Positions 1 through 13,480 of a stretch of DNA of 64,000 nucleotides are shown here, one piece after another. Made by a program: the position numbers and the translations under genes. This DNA comes from Actinomucor elegans (taxonomy: Eukaryota > Mucoromycota > Mucoromycetes > Mucorales > Mucoraceae), in contig JAMSLZ010000004.1 in assembly GCA_026027325.1 (NCBI GenBank), forward strand, positions 434,001-498,000. The letters are read 5' to 3'. Position 1 is the first letter of the stretch, and every line of letters starts with the position of its first letter. The notes under the pieces are model-generated. The model searched no databases. It was not told the origin of the DNA and saw only the letters and a list, made by a program, of their open reading frames with translations.

Positions 1-1455
1 CACTTCAAATATTCTCTACAATTACTGGAAATCGTTTTTGCAGGAAGCAACTAATAATGCTGACTACCATGCTCTCAGGTAATGAAAGAAGCACCCCCCC
101 CTGTAAAGTGATACATATTTAATGCATCTTACAGTGCTCTTAAGAATAATATCGTTCTAGTTGGTGATGGGATAATGCCCAATGCTAATATGGACCTTGA
201 GCAGTACAATCAGCTCAATGATAGAATGAATGTTAGTCAAGTGAAAGGTTATGACATTGCACCAGATTTGCAACCATATTTTAAGGGCCTTTTAGACACA
301 GTAAGCTCGAGCAGTAGTATCAGACGATATATGGATAATAATGTGAGACCAATTAAATAGGAAAGCTGCTTAACCTTGGAATTTGCTACTCGGACACAAG
401 TACCAGTAATTGATGTTGATAGTACAAGCCTTCGAAAACAGTTATTCTTGATACAAGATATATCACTAGCAGTGTAATCTATTCACAGTTGGTTATTATT
501 ATAATATCGTTCTCACCTTTACGCTTTTTCTTTAGTGTCTCATTGATCAAACATGCTGATATTGTGCAAAGAGAAGAGAAATCGTATCGCTTTTATTTCG
601 TTCATCCTGTTTGCGTCGCAATCAATGCCACACTCTCTCCCAGAACAACGTTCTTCCCCGCTGAGGCTCCCCTACGCTCCATGCTCAAATATCTAAAAAA
701 TCAAGATAGTACTCAAACAGAAAGGGAAGCTTATAAAGCTGATGGAATCTTTGAGTTTGATGGTATTGAAATTTGTGTCAACGAAATCAGTGGTCCGTTC
801 AACAATACTTCACGAAAAAAATACCAATTTGACTTTCATAAAGCCATGTATGGATGTATGGCAATGTTGTGGAATATTGTGCAAAAGTTCAAGTTCGCTA
901 GTATGAGTACCCTTGAAGAGCTCGAACTGTATTTTATCCATAGCAAAAGTAATATCCTTAAAACATGTAGTTATTGGTATATCTAACCTCTCGGGTCTGT
1001 TATAGTCGATTCTTTACAACTCTGGTCTTTAAAATACGATGATGGCAAGTTTATAATGCACAGAAAGAGAAAGATGAAAATTTCCGTTTCGTTTGACGAT
1101 AAATCGTATACCATTCATCAAGTCATGTTCTTCTGTCATACTTGCAAAGTTAAGTTCCTCTTACATATAATTATTATAGCTTTATTCTGACAGATCGAAA
1201 AAACATAATTAGGTAAAACTTGAGCAAACTATTGCCACCATTAACAAGCTCAAAAAAGAGCATAAAAGGGCTGAGAATGCTATTATAACGGGTACGGTTC
1301 CCTTGGAAGAGACGACTGATCTGACAAAACAAGTGAAGATATCAATTTACAAACTAACGGAGTCAAATGATTCAACTGGATTAAGCAAGGCCGATCCTGT
1401 TTCAGTTGGTGAGTTCGATGAGCATATGTTAGGTTTTTTACAAACGTTAGAATAA
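1..1455 (+). CDS. 3' part of a multi-exon gene of a Mucoromycota-expanded family of unknown function
   Basis: The 5' end lies outside the window. A first exon reads TSNILYNYWKSFLQE and ends at a GTAATG donor near 79. The next exon (from about 135) carries LVGDGIMPNANMDLEQ. A later exon (about 536-949) contains ADGIFEFDGIEICVNEISGP and FHKAMYGCMAMLWNIV, then FIHSK. A 50-nt intron joins it to IDSLQLWSLKYDDGKF, and a last exon (about 1216-1455, VKLEQTIATINKL) ends at TAA. The DGI.EFDGIEICVNEISGPF / HKAMYGCMAML / W-S-L pattern resembles large paralogous families of hypothetical proteins I associate with Mucorales; no biochemical function is known to me. The junction between about 341 and 535 is not resolved and may contain another exon or a lesion. 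It could therefore be a functional gene or a recent pseudogene. Confidence 0.5.
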
Positions 1456-2348
1456 AGCACAAATAAAAAGTGCGCGCATGGATATCAACACACGCGGTGA
1501 ATAATGTGAGATGTTATACTGTTTATAGACATCTTCCAAAAGATTGAAATCAATCAAGATGCCGCTAATATAACGAAAAAGATACAATTTCATGTTTTTT
1601 TAAATATATATATATATATATATATATATTCCAAGAGTACTCTTAATTTTCTATATAATAGAATCAACAACTAATTCTCAGCATGCGGAATTTGATCATC
1701 GGTCGAGATTTATGAATTATTAGATCTGGGTTAAATGAAGTGTTTCATTGAAGGATTAACTATTGGAGTATAATCTATTAATTGAATTATGGTTAAATAA
1801 AGCCTAATGTAAATATGGTAACCCACCCTGAGCATATATTACTCATCAGAAGTGATATTGGATCAAGATCGGCCAAAATACCTGTAGTAGCTGGTTATAT
1901 TGTATTTACAGTCAATTGGAGAAATGATTTTGCACTTTAAATTGTAAGAAAAGTTGGACCAAGAACTAAGCGTTTGATAACTGTAAAAACTGATTCAAAG
2001 GTAACCACCACTTGAATATAGCTGTTTAGTCCAATATTAGATGAATGAACAGCAGAAGTGCTTTTGCCCATCTTTTAACTGTATGGCACTTCTGTTGTTG
2101 ATGACGATCTGTCAACCCGGCTTTGTCCCTACAATCCTTTTTTTAAGTTTATATCAGCGATTGACAGACAAGTAATAGTATAAAAAAGTAAATGCCAATA
2201 CAATAATAAAATGGAATATACATGTTTATTGAATATGATTACAATTGTTATTACTGTACCCGTGATTATACATTAACTAAATTACTTCAGAGCATTACAC
2301 CTATAGAGGAGCAGTATTAATAATCAGAAGCAATTTTTTTTTCTTTAA
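1456..2348. other. Intergenic, no gene seen
   Basis: AT-rich DNA with an (AT)n microsatellite at about 1604-1629. The stretch near 1685-1735 (gatcatcggtcgagattta) weakly resembles the half-element of the dispersed repeat described at 24396. No coding frame or RNA gene is supported. Confidence 0.6.
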
Positions 2349-4539
2349 TTATACGTACATCTCTTTCAATTCTTTTTCGTAAGTAGTATTGATACTCTTA
2401 CGCTTCAGTTTTTGAGCTGCTGTCAGCAATCCCATCTCTGGTGTCCAGAGATCCTTGCAAATCCAAATATCACTGATCACCTCCACACCTTTTAATCCGC
2501 CTCTTTTAGCTTGTTCTTGCATGGCACGCAGCACTAATTGACGCGCTTCTTTGCTAGCACATAATTCTTCCCAATCTTCATTCTCTACACCCTGCTCTTT
2601 GAGATATTTACGCAGAGGACCTTCAAGCGGCACAACCAGGCCTACAGGCTTTGGGTATAAAGGATCGGCATATACACACATATTTTCAACAATGGGAGAA
2701 GATTTGTATACGCTCTCCAACTTTTCCAATGCAATATATTCACCATTACTTAGTTTGACCAGATTTTTGATACGGTCAATAATGACTAATGTACCACGCT
2801 CTGTCCATTCACCAATATCACCCGTCTTCAGCCATTTGTCTTCTGTAAGCGCTTCCTTGGTGATGTCATCTTGCTTGTAATAACCAGAGGTAATAGAAGG
2901 CCCACGGATCCAGATTTCGCCTTGTGGGCGAGGCTGGTTGGTAGACAAATAACCAAGCTCGGGCTGATCCACAAGTTTGACTTCAACACAGGGCACTGGA
3001 GATCCCACCTCACCTAGAGCCCATTGTTCTGGTGCCATAATAGCACACATACCACAACTGTTGATGTGTCAGTATAACAAAATACATATCATCATGCAGT
3101 ATTTTACCTTTCTGTCATGCCAAAACCAGCAAGGATTGGACATACAGCCAAAGACAAAAACTCTTGTGTCTCTGCAGCAACAGGAGCACCACCGGAAAGA
3201 CAGTAACGAAGTCTTCCACCCAGTTGCTTCTTTACATTATTAAACACCACCTTATCCAAAGCCGTTGTAGGTAATCCATAACCCTTTAAAAACTTTTTCA
3301 ATCCAATAGCGCCACCAAAGATTTTTTCAATACGAGGACCTCGCTCAGCTACTTTGGTTAGTACAGTCTTCTTGATCGTCTCCCATACTTGAGGCACACC
3401 CGTCATGATTGTAGGTCCAAATTCTTGCAAATCACCTTTGCAGTTCTTGACAGATACATCTGTCAGTGTACGAATTGAGCCATATCCCAACGTAACACCT
3501 AAAAAGATGCACAAGTTTTCTACCAAAAATTCCAGCACATGGGCTAATGGCAAATAAGCCATCATGGTATCATTGGGCTCCAATAAATGCTGTAGCATAC
3601 GGCACACACCACTAATAGCAGCCACAACATTACCGTGTGTCAACATGACGCCCTTGGGATTACCTGTACTTCCACTGGTGTACATGATACAGCAAAGATC
3701 ATTGGCCAAAGGCTTCACAACGTCTACAGGATGATCTTGACCAAGCTTGAGCAATTCCTCATAAGAAACAATGTGTTTGATCTGGGTATGTGATTTCAAC
3801 AACGTGACGTGCTCTGGTTTCGCTTCTCCTCTGTAAATGACGGAATCAATGGAAGGACATTCTGATAGAATCGAATGAAGGGTATCCAATTGCTCACCGT
3901 TCATGAAACATAAACTAGCTTCTGATTCATTGATCGAGTGTTGAAGACCTTCAGGGCCCAAAGTATCATACGCTGTAACGATCGTCATTGCTTGAGTAAA
4001 AGCACCTAATATCTAAAAGGTTAATAATAGTTCAGCTAAAGAGTGTCAGTCTTGTATTACCATGCGCCATAAACATCCATTCAACACTAAAGAGCACGGT
4101 ACAATTTAATAAGAGTTTTCAGTCATTGTGTGTAGACATACCTTGTAGAAGCAGAAATTTGTACTTTGGCACCCTTTTTCAAACCAAGTTGAACAAGTCC
4201 TGCACCAATGTCTTTAGAAATGGTCAAAGCTTCATCGTAAGTGTAATGGTGGTATGGACTCAGTTGAAAATATGTCCACGTCTTGTCTTGCTTGGTTTCA
4301 ACACCGTCAATTATCTTGGTGATTTGTTTGGTTGTAGATATAGTATCTTCCAGTTTACGATAACCAAAACCCTTACGGTCTTTGAATGTTTTTGCAGCAT
4401 AGTCGAGAATATCAAATAGTGTTTCAACCCCTTCTGCAGGTGTAGTCATTAGTGAGCTAGGTGAGAGAATAGAGCGACGAACAGGTCCTTCTCCAGGATT
4501 TGCCTCAGATATCTCAATTGAAAAAGTCGTCTGTACCAT
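2349..4539 (-). CDS. Long-chain acyl-CoA synthetase (fatty acid:CoA ligase, FAA/ACSL type)
   Basis: Four exons, 4539-4142, 4086-4061, 4005-3108 and 3057-2349, joined in frame by GT-AG introns, give 676 residues, the usual size for the family. The enzyme activates long-chain fatty acids with ATP and CoA for lipid synthesis or beta-oxidation. The AMP-binding P-loop YTSGSTGNPKGVMLTHGN lies near residue 250. The C-terminal half has LSGGAPV, GFGMTESCGMC across the last intron, and the fatty-acyl-CoA synthetase signature WLKTGDIGEW...DRIKNLVKLSNGEYIALE. The 26-nt second exon encodes SVEWMFMAH. A TATA-like element precedes the start. I cannot tell a peroxisomal from an ER paralogue; there is no clear targeting signal at either end. 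Confidence 0.95.
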
Positions 4540-6502
4540 AATATAGTTAAAGAAGGAAAGAAAACGAGTTTCAAACCCTGCAAGCGCGTCCTTTATATAC
4601 TACCACCGATTCATACAGCGCCTGCATGTGAATTTTATTAAATACATAGTATGTAGCACGCTTTCTTGCACAAAAGAATATCATACAATGGAAACCACAT
4701 GGTATATGTGAATATTAATGCATTTAAAAGAGTTCTTTCGTAACAGAAAGTAATTATAAGGGCATTTTCTGACAAAGAAGCCATGTTATTGTTTCAAGGG
4801 ACCGATGCTTGGCAACTCTTCGAGTTTCAAACTGGATTCTGTCATGCTATTTGAAAATACAGTATTTCCAAAACGTAGTATCGTAACGAATGAAAATCGA
4901 TGTCGCACGGCTAAAGTACGATCATTGCAGAAAAATACATAAGGTACTTCCCTTTGTATGAATTTTTGAAACCTTCAATATTTTGTAAAGACTATAAATT
5001 ATGCTTTGGAGATGTATTGTACAAGGGATATAGGCTTTACGCATGCGTCACTATACATACATATTTGTTTTATAATTTTACCGTTAAAAACGCAATAATT
5101 ATGATCGTTTTACAAAATCTCAAGAAGCTGAAGTTCTCATAAAGAAAAAGCTCTGTGGTTCCGCAAAAATGTAACATGACTTTTGCATCATTTGATGTGT
5201 AATTCAATATTATACAAGTTTTGTTGGTATTTTTTTTTTATGCTATTAAAAACTTGATTAAAGCAAGTTTGAAAGACATGAAATTGGAAATTTCAAAATT
5301 GTTGCTGGATTATCGACAGCCAATAGAAATCGAGATAATCATTGTACACTGGTTTTGCGCCATTTGTTTAATAGCCTAAATGACACTCACGAGATATAGT
5401 TTCTGGTATAAGTATGTTGTTTATTTTTCAAAAAATACGTGTAAAACTTGAATGATGATTGCAAGTCAAAATAAAGCATTAACCAACAATGTAAATAAGT
5501 CAAAATTGATTGATAATTTAGTTTGTTCTGTTATGCTTGGTAAATCTCTTATAAAGTGCCTTCTTCAGCTCCTAGAGTTTCTATTTGCCTTCATCTTTAT
5601 CTTTTATGCCCTTGCGTGCAATATAATATACCAAATAACTACCCTCTACCTTCTTTTTTTTAACTGCACATACATGCTTCTGAGCTGGTGTGCTGGTAAG
5701 TCCCTTTGTTTTAGTCCAGTAGATGCGCCCAACAAAAGAATACCACAGCACTAAATATCGCAGCGTTTTACTATAAAGATGGCATCCATTTATTAGCATA
5801 ATTATTTCCGGCATTACGGTAATAACAGACGCTGGACACTGCAAAAAGAGTATACGTTATAACTAAGCGTAAATAGATCGACAATTTCAACTTTCCTGTT
5901 ACAGCCCAAGATAATCTTGAATAGATCATATAAAGTGTATAGATAGGTGTCCCTCTTCTTTTTTTAAATCAACTTTTATTATGTTTAAATAAAGTACTAT
6001 TTCAAAAATATCTTTATTGCTTTAATCTATCACTAAAATCCTTCTACAAGCTTTCCCCCTAAAAAAGTGTTATTTTTGTTGTAAGATTATTTTTTTTATC
6101 AACAGGACTATATGGATAGAGCCTTATGCTTGTTAAGCAAACAGCATCCACTTTGAAATACGCAGCATTGATTCCGCTTCCAAGTGACATTTACTTATCA
6201 CTACTTTTCAATATGGATAATTTAATGTTCCATCATACGACGCCTCTGTTCAACGCGAAAATGAACATGTTATATTCGCAAAGCTTAGATAGGCAATGCG
6301 GACTTGCGCAATGTACCCTACCTGATCAACATTCCAATTCGTGAAAATGTTGCCAAGAATCCATATCAAGAACATCCGAGGCTTCTATTAGGCATCAGAG
6401 AAAAAGTTACAAATATAAAGAACACAGTCGGGGTTTACAACGTGCAACAACATTTTTTGAACATGAACTACTCATCAGATGTGAGTTTAGTCGTTTGACA
6501 GC

Positions 6503-6536
<34 letters not shown>

Positions 6537-9096
6537 ACTCATGGGACATATCCAATCTATTCTTACTGAAAACACATGTTTGCTATATAACGAGAAGAAA
6601 CAAAAGATACGTCATTAAAACAGCCTTGTTTATCTTGATGCACTTGACTTGCTGTAGCAAGCGCTTGATAACTGGAGTCTTGATCCGCTTCCACTCACTT
6701 GTGGAAAACTCTACTTTGGTTGCAAGAATAAAATTAATATAAGTCGATCAAAGCCAATGTTAAGGAGGACACTGGGATCATAGATTTTTTTTTTTTTTTT
6801 TTTTTTGCACTTGTTTTCATCATCCAAAGTATTCAGCATGGTGTCATCTAGGATAATATACATAATCCTGCTAGTTACTTGTATTTTAACTGTATCAATG
6901 GTATAATGATATGATAACAGCTACACCTTTCTGACATCACGCTACCATGTGACATTTAATATATCTTAGGCTATTCAATAAAGAGTTCTTGGTTTTTCTT
7001 TTTAACTTGCACAATAAAATGCAACTCCACATATCTGCGTGATTCAATCCCCAGTGCCCTTTATTACTTTTGAGACCCAAAACTCTCAATTTACAATTGT
7101 TTTTGCGCAAGTTTAGTTTCGATGGTAGTCTTTAATTATTATGGCTTGTTATAGCTTTTTTTTTGGAAGTAACCAACATTTTGCGCACAACATAGCGTTG
7201 CCATAGTTAGCCAATGAAGATGATCCTTAACTGATATTTTGAATTGTTGACGGATGTGTACTTGAGGTGCCTATGGTTAGCTAAAATTACTTAGAGCATT
7301 AGTCCACTGTTTCGGTGTTAGCCCTTTTTTTTCGTTTTAAACCTTGATAGTTTTCTTTATCTCTTTCATAGAATTTCCAGTCTTGTGCTTGGCATAAGGT
7401 GGACTGTCTTGCCTTTATTTGTTTGTGCCAGACATGATTTACAAGTTAGCAATCAGAGTTTTTTTTTCTTTTTTTTTTGGATGGAGGAACCAGCTAGAGC
7501 TTGAAAATAGCGCTCAAATTCACGGTAACCCCAACCTTTGACTGAAAAATAGTCTTTGCCACTATAGATATACAATTTGCAACAGTTATTTTACTTGTTT
7601 ATATCAACAACACTAGGAAAACAAATAGATAAAATATTGCAATCGATTTGAACGGCGATAGCCAATTCAATGTATCGTCCTGTACAGCCAATATCTCGAT
7701 GATCATTCCTGTTCAAAATTGGGCAGTATCAACACTACATTGTGCGCTGAAATACCTGTTACTTGAAAAAAAATCATGATGATTAAAGGCTATCACCAAA
7801 GCCAAACTCATCAAATAACTATTGCGAATTGCCATTGCCATGAAAAAGGTATCATTGTTCATTCAAAACAAACATATAGCTTGCAAGTCTTGGGTATCTT
7901 GACCTGCTGGACAGACGCTGCTTATCTAACGCAGTCTCTTGCCCTAATACCAATGCAAGTGAATTGGCGTTATATCACAAGTTCACCCACTTATATTGAC
8001 AAGCGATCATCCTTCATTGATGCTCTAGATTATCTCTATTCATAGCATAACTATCATGCTTATCTCAAGGATATTATACTGCGAGCTCTTTGTAAATGCG
8101 AACAAACTATTTTTTTCCCATTCTGTCCTTGCTCCCTCTATCACTATTAATGCTAGCGCCTCTCCTGATATATATTCGAACTCTCCAATCCCACCCTTAT
8201 AGCAGAATTGAATCTGACAATGAAGGATGTTTTTTTCGCTCTTTATAATATGGATTGCGTTGATAATTACTTTTTTTTGTATCCATTTATGTTCATTTGT
8301 ATCTATGTTCTTATAGTAGAACAGTAACTAGAAACTGTAATATCAACGAATGTAAAATTCCTGCATGAGAATCTTGTAAAAAGATAAACTTAGTTATATA
8401 AAACAATGCCCTGAATTTCATTTGTAACGATACTGTTTATTCTAAAGTTTGTACGTTATACTTTAATGTTTATGTCGTTATATATTGAATAACTCAACAG
8501 CTATTACAATTTAAAAGTCTCTTTTGAGACTTAAATAACATTGTGAAAGGACTGAAACTGTATCTCTCTTTGTATTCATTTTATAGGTGATTAAGCCGGT
8601 GTTTTTCTTTTCTGTCGTATATAGGCATAAAAATACCATTTTACATAAACATCCTATTACATTAGTATATCAAATATCTAGAGCAATTCAAACCAATACT
8701 AGTCGATATAACTAGATCTTAAAATGGCGTGGAAGAGACTTGGGTTGTCTTCAAAACCATACTTTTATCGATGGGTCTATATTTGATATTAATATGAGGC
8801 CATCGGAATGCAGTATACCTGCTACAGCTAGTTCCTTTAATTAGAGCTGAATTGCATACAGTCCTAGGAGGAAACAATTTCTGGAATTTAAAACTGTGTT
8901 CTTTTTACAATGATTTAGAGGCCACAGAGGAATGCTAGATTTATCAAGGATACCTTTGAACTTTTAGATTCAATCTCAAACAGCAATGAAATCGATACTC
9001 CGCTAAATATTCGCGTTTTTTCAAACTATTTTATCGAGTCTCGGTAACCTACCCTTTCTATTAAACGCGTTGAACTGCTGTACAATAAACAAAATT
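4540..9096. other. 4.5-kb gene-poor intergenic region
   Basis: No supported gene. It contains an (AT)n run at about 6503-6529, a T tract at 6785-6806 and several open frames of 60-100 codons without introns, recognisable motifs or coding-like composition. A minus-strand frame around 6600-6730 (VEFSTSEWKRIKTPVIKRLL) looks protein-like and may be a relic of a lost gene, but is too short to classify. Confidence 0.5.
4591..4599 (-). promoter_or_regulatory. TATA-like element of the acyl-CoA synthetase gene
   Basis: TATATAAAG on the minus strand, 52-60 bp upstream of the ATG at 4539. This spacing is plausible for a fungal core promoter; the role is inferred from position only. Confidence 0.4.
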
Positions 9097-10146
9097 ATGA
9101 ATTCAGCTAATCAACTGGAAACTGTTCTTCGGTATGCATACTTACACGGGTTTACTGCCGATCAGGTACCTTTATATAAAACCATTTGCCTATGAATCCC
9201 ATTAACAAAACTATAGTGGATAGAACCAACCAAAGAATGCCTTGAAGCCGGAAATCTCGATACAGAACTATGTGGTATATAGAGAAGAAACTCAGCTACA
9301 CGACACATCCACTTAATCATTTGTTATATCTATAGAACTTTTGTTGAAATTCCTCTTTTCATTCACTCGTATCTCTGATCCATTACTCGAATCGTATCTA
9401 ACTTTAGCAATCACCGGCAAACCTACGATCGACAACAGCAGCCTTTCGGTTAATATCGAATCCATTATTCCACCTACCTTGTTTCTATCTCAGCTTGTGC
9501 CTTTGGGAGAACTAACAGCACACCGTCACCCACACCAATGGACTTATCTTTTAAAGTTATTACCTACGTTACTCAACTCGTTCGATACAGACACGGTCGT
9601 TTCTGATCTTCAGAAAGGACAAGAGAACCCCTGGGTCGATACATTGAGCCACGTCTTTCAATTGCTTGCGCATATCGTTGCAGTGGGTCTTTTTGATTGG
9701 TATTCCAAATCAATTACACCAGCACAATCACCTGCTACTTTGACATCGGCTATTTCGTTCCATAATACACAGCCTGGTTTTGACTCGCAATTTTCATTCC
9801 AGTCACAGCACTCGATGAGCTACGACCTAGACGCAACATTGGATATCGATAACACACAACATGTGGAAGACGAGGATATGTTGGATCATGTAGATACAAA
9901 AGTCAGTCATAGCAATGGTGATATCGAAATGAAAGATCATCTTGTTGAAACAACCAGTAACAAAAAGTTGGTCGAGATTGAGAATGCAGCTACGGCTGCC
10001 CAAATCATGATTCATTTGATTGAAAAGAGAGGTGCAAAGCGGTTGTTTGAAGTTTTTCATAACCAAAGAAGACAAGCAGATGAAACGGCCTCATTAGATC
10101 ATGGTAAATCAACGAGACAGTAATCTATGCAAATCCATGTGCTGAA

Positions 10147-10191
<45 letters not shown>

Positions 10192-13100
10192 TAGAACCTT
10201 GGGTACAATGTCAAGCCAAATTAGATCCCAAGAATTCAATGATCAAAGAGAGTCTTTCTTCCACTGCTTCTCAAAACACACATATACAAAAGCTATTGCA
10301 GTTGGTTCAAAGATTGACAGACAGAGACTTGGAAAGACGTATGGCGGTGCATATGAAATATCATGAATTAGAGGATGAAGGAACTGCAAGAGCTATGCCC
10401 AGTGCGGGTTTGATGGGTCTTTTATATCATATGGTACCTATCATGGACACATACATACGATAAGACACTAAATGGATCATTGTATTAGGTTCAAATCAGG
10501 CCTTCATTAGACGATGAATACATTATAGATCATTTATTAAAACTTCAGACCATCAAGGTAAGCTTAAACACTCGTACAAAGAAAGGGAAAATAAAATCTA
10601 ATATGCATACTCCACACAGGGATCGTTTGATGAATCTTTTTATTTAGAACTCTGGCTTACAGCTTTAACAGGTCTTCGTGAAGCTTCATTGAATACAAGT
10701 TGTCAAGGCCCTCCCAACGAAGAAAATAATACAGATCAAGAAAAGAATTGTAACGCTGTAGTAGCTACTAACCGTCTCTTGTGGAAAAGCTTAGTGTTAG
10801 TCAAGGTAAACGGTTATTCTACAGGTTGACATTAGTATTAACTTGTACATAGCTTCCATTTTTACTAAGTAAACTGCAAAAAAAGAAAGAAGAGAATGGT
10901 GATCTTGCTATGGATAAGTCAGGGGATGAAAGCGAGGCAAGTGTTGAAAGAAAGCATTGGCGCTTGGATGCTAACATTTGTGCAGTTCAATCCATATGAA
11001 GCGTCTTTAAGAGAGCTCAAAGCATTCACAGGTCTACTCAATGCATGTAGTCCACCTGCTTGCTGTTCTGAATTTTATGCTCCAGATTCCATGTCTTGCA
11101 TGCTTGTAGATAAGATTGCCTTTGGACAAGAAGAAGATGATGATGATGATATCATGAAGATGATCAATGATATAAGCTATACATCCGACCTAAACACACC
11201 TTTGGTGACAAAATCAATACGATCTATCAGCAATAACGATATATTTACCAACATTGTAAATGTCTGTGAGCGCTATGGGTTTGTCAGACCCAATGTATCT
11301 GCCGAACTCTTGACCAAGAAAGACAGTAGCAATGTAAGCTTGATGGATTTAGGAGAAGAGGCCGAGAAAGTGACGCCTGCTGTAGCGATTGATCAGGTAC
11401 ATAGTAAATACAAATCATAGGGGATTGCTGATTGACGTTTTCTGTAGAATATTGATCTTAGATTTGAAGCACTGAAGAACAGCATAACATTTACTGCGCT
11501 GACAGAGTTGTTACATATTGGCCTCGTATCGCCTATTCATTTACGAAAGATTATGGATTTCATATTGGGGATGTTACGAGAGAAATCGGCCTTGAATGAT
11601 TTTTATGCCCTGTCCAAGATATGTGATGCCTTTACGGAATGTCCCTGTAGTGTAGATTTGATCCTCCAACTTTATACCCCTTTCGAGCTACTGGGCCCTT
11701 TGGAAAACATTTGCAATCACTGGAATCCCAGCGACAATGAAATGGTGACTGATGATGAATCGACTACCAGAAGAGTGGAAGGCGAAGAGGAACTAGACGG
11801 TGTACAGCTGCTGTATAACAAGTTTGGTAAAATTTGGAATCTTACTGTGTCAGTAGTTAGAAGATTCAAGGTAATGTCTATATCTATATCCATATTTATG
11901 TGACTTTAGTCAAAAAGACTCAAGTATTGTGGTAGTTGTATCGTGATATGAACAAAGTGTTTCAAGACAAGGATGGATTTTTGTATCAGTATTTTACTCA
12001 AGGCCCAATGATCTATGGCATCGATATTGAGGATGCTTCAATGGAACCATTTATTAATAGCTGGATGACTGCTCTAGCTGGAGGCAATGGTCTCTCGGAT
12101 GACTTGCTAAGGTAAGCAGGATGACTGTTTTCCAACAAATCTAATCATTGCTGATTTGAATCATAACAGATCCTCGAAAATCCAAGAATTGTTAATGGTT
12201 GTACCTACCATCATTCAACGCAGTATCTCTCTTTATTCTACTAGACAAATGCAGGAGAGTGCGTTTACTGGCATGATCTCCTACTTTCAAAAGCCGTTTT
12301 TAGACTTCACTCTCTCTGGTATATTTCCTATCCTCTGTGACGAGCTATTGGGAGGCCAATCAGCCATTGCACTTACCTGTTTGCGTCAATTGATCATGTC
12401 GGATATTACTTTATCTCGTGAAATCAGTTTACATCCTGTATTGGGATCGTTGGAATCACTCTTGGAATTTAAGCGCCAAGAAAGTGCGTTCTTGACCAAG
12501 GAAGAAGAAGAAAAGAATGTCGAATTGGCCAAGGGCATGTCAGAGCTGACTCAATTCATCATGACCAACAATCGAATGGATAAACTAACAGAAGACCATT
12601 CATTATTACATATTGAGACGGTGACTACGGGCGTAACACCCAACACGTTATTCGAAAAGGCTACATTAATGTTCAAATATATTGTGAGAAGTGGCAGATC
12701 TATGTTTATGAGTGATGTAGATGCCGATACGAATGCGCTTTGGGACGACAATGCACCATCAAAAATGCAAGTCGTATCTCATTATTTGGATATGGTCTTG
12801 TTTGAAACTGCTTTGGAGATCGGAGGTGGACATTGGTTTGTCAGTATGATCGTAGATCAAGTCTTGGAAGCTGGTAAATGCGGTGGTGCAGTTAGAGCAG
12901 GTAAGCAAAGGATGGGGTTCTTGGACATGGATTAACACAATAGATAGCTGAACTTGGATCGTGTCTTATTGCTACACCGTTACTTTATTCTGTGAATAGA
13001 CATAATAGCTGTGTCAATCTGCTCCGATGCCTTTTGCAAGATGTACTTCCTTCAACATTACATGAATGTGCGGAACAAAATATGTCCTTCTTTCAAGGCC

Positions 13101-13381
13101 AAACGCTTGGTGTATTCACAAGCGATGTTCTTGTGTTGATGCAAGACCGATATACCTCTGTGAATAGACTTGGAAAATGGTTCTTTGAGGCTTTAGTGGT
13201 TGATCGAGAAAACGAGCAAAAGAAAAAACTCAAATTAGAAGATGCCTTTCAGGTTTCAGAAGGCACTCGGTTTGCAGAATGGGATGATGATGTGACAAAG
13301 AGTGCTGTTTGGAGAGGATTTATCAAAGGATTAATGAGCAACCCTATGATTGAAGAAGTATGGCCTCATGCATTTATCTAG
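9097..13381 (+). CDS. MED5: Mediator complex subunit 5 (Med5/Nut1-like)
   Basis: Twelve exons give 1215 residues: 9097-9165, 9217-9274, 9336-10103, 10195-10433, 10489-10557, 10620-10805, 10853-10936, 10986-11396, 11448-11870, 11936-12111, 12170-12900 and 12948-13381. Med5 is a tail-module subunit of the Mediator coactivator of RNA polymerase II. Support is an all-helical large protein plus a C-terminal block (GGHWFVSMIVDQVLEAG, GGAVRAAELGSCLIATPL) of the type I associate with Med5; no enzymatic motif is present. The seventh intron (10937-10985) starts with GC: AG|GCAAGT, with branch site GCTAAC and acceptor TTTGTGCAG. Only this splice keeps the reading frame. The third intron holds a T12A30 tract just before its acceptor. 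It converges on the ABC transporter, with 99 bp between stops. The Med5 call is motif-based and could be wrong; the gene model is firm. Confidence 0.75.
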
Positions 13382-13480
13382 ATTGTTTCTCTTTACTGCG
13401 TGTGTATATTATATAATAAAAGTAAAGTGATTGAACTAATAATAAAATACAATGAATTGCTATCTATTTTTTTTTTTTCA

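Noticed and set aside
2551..2880. Plus-strand 109-codon frame
   Set aside because: Shadow of the acyl-CoA synthetase on the minus strand.
10127..10366. Frame with a run of Lys (from the A tract)
   Set aside because: Produced by reading the MED5 intron with its T12A30 tract; the frame does not continue MED5.
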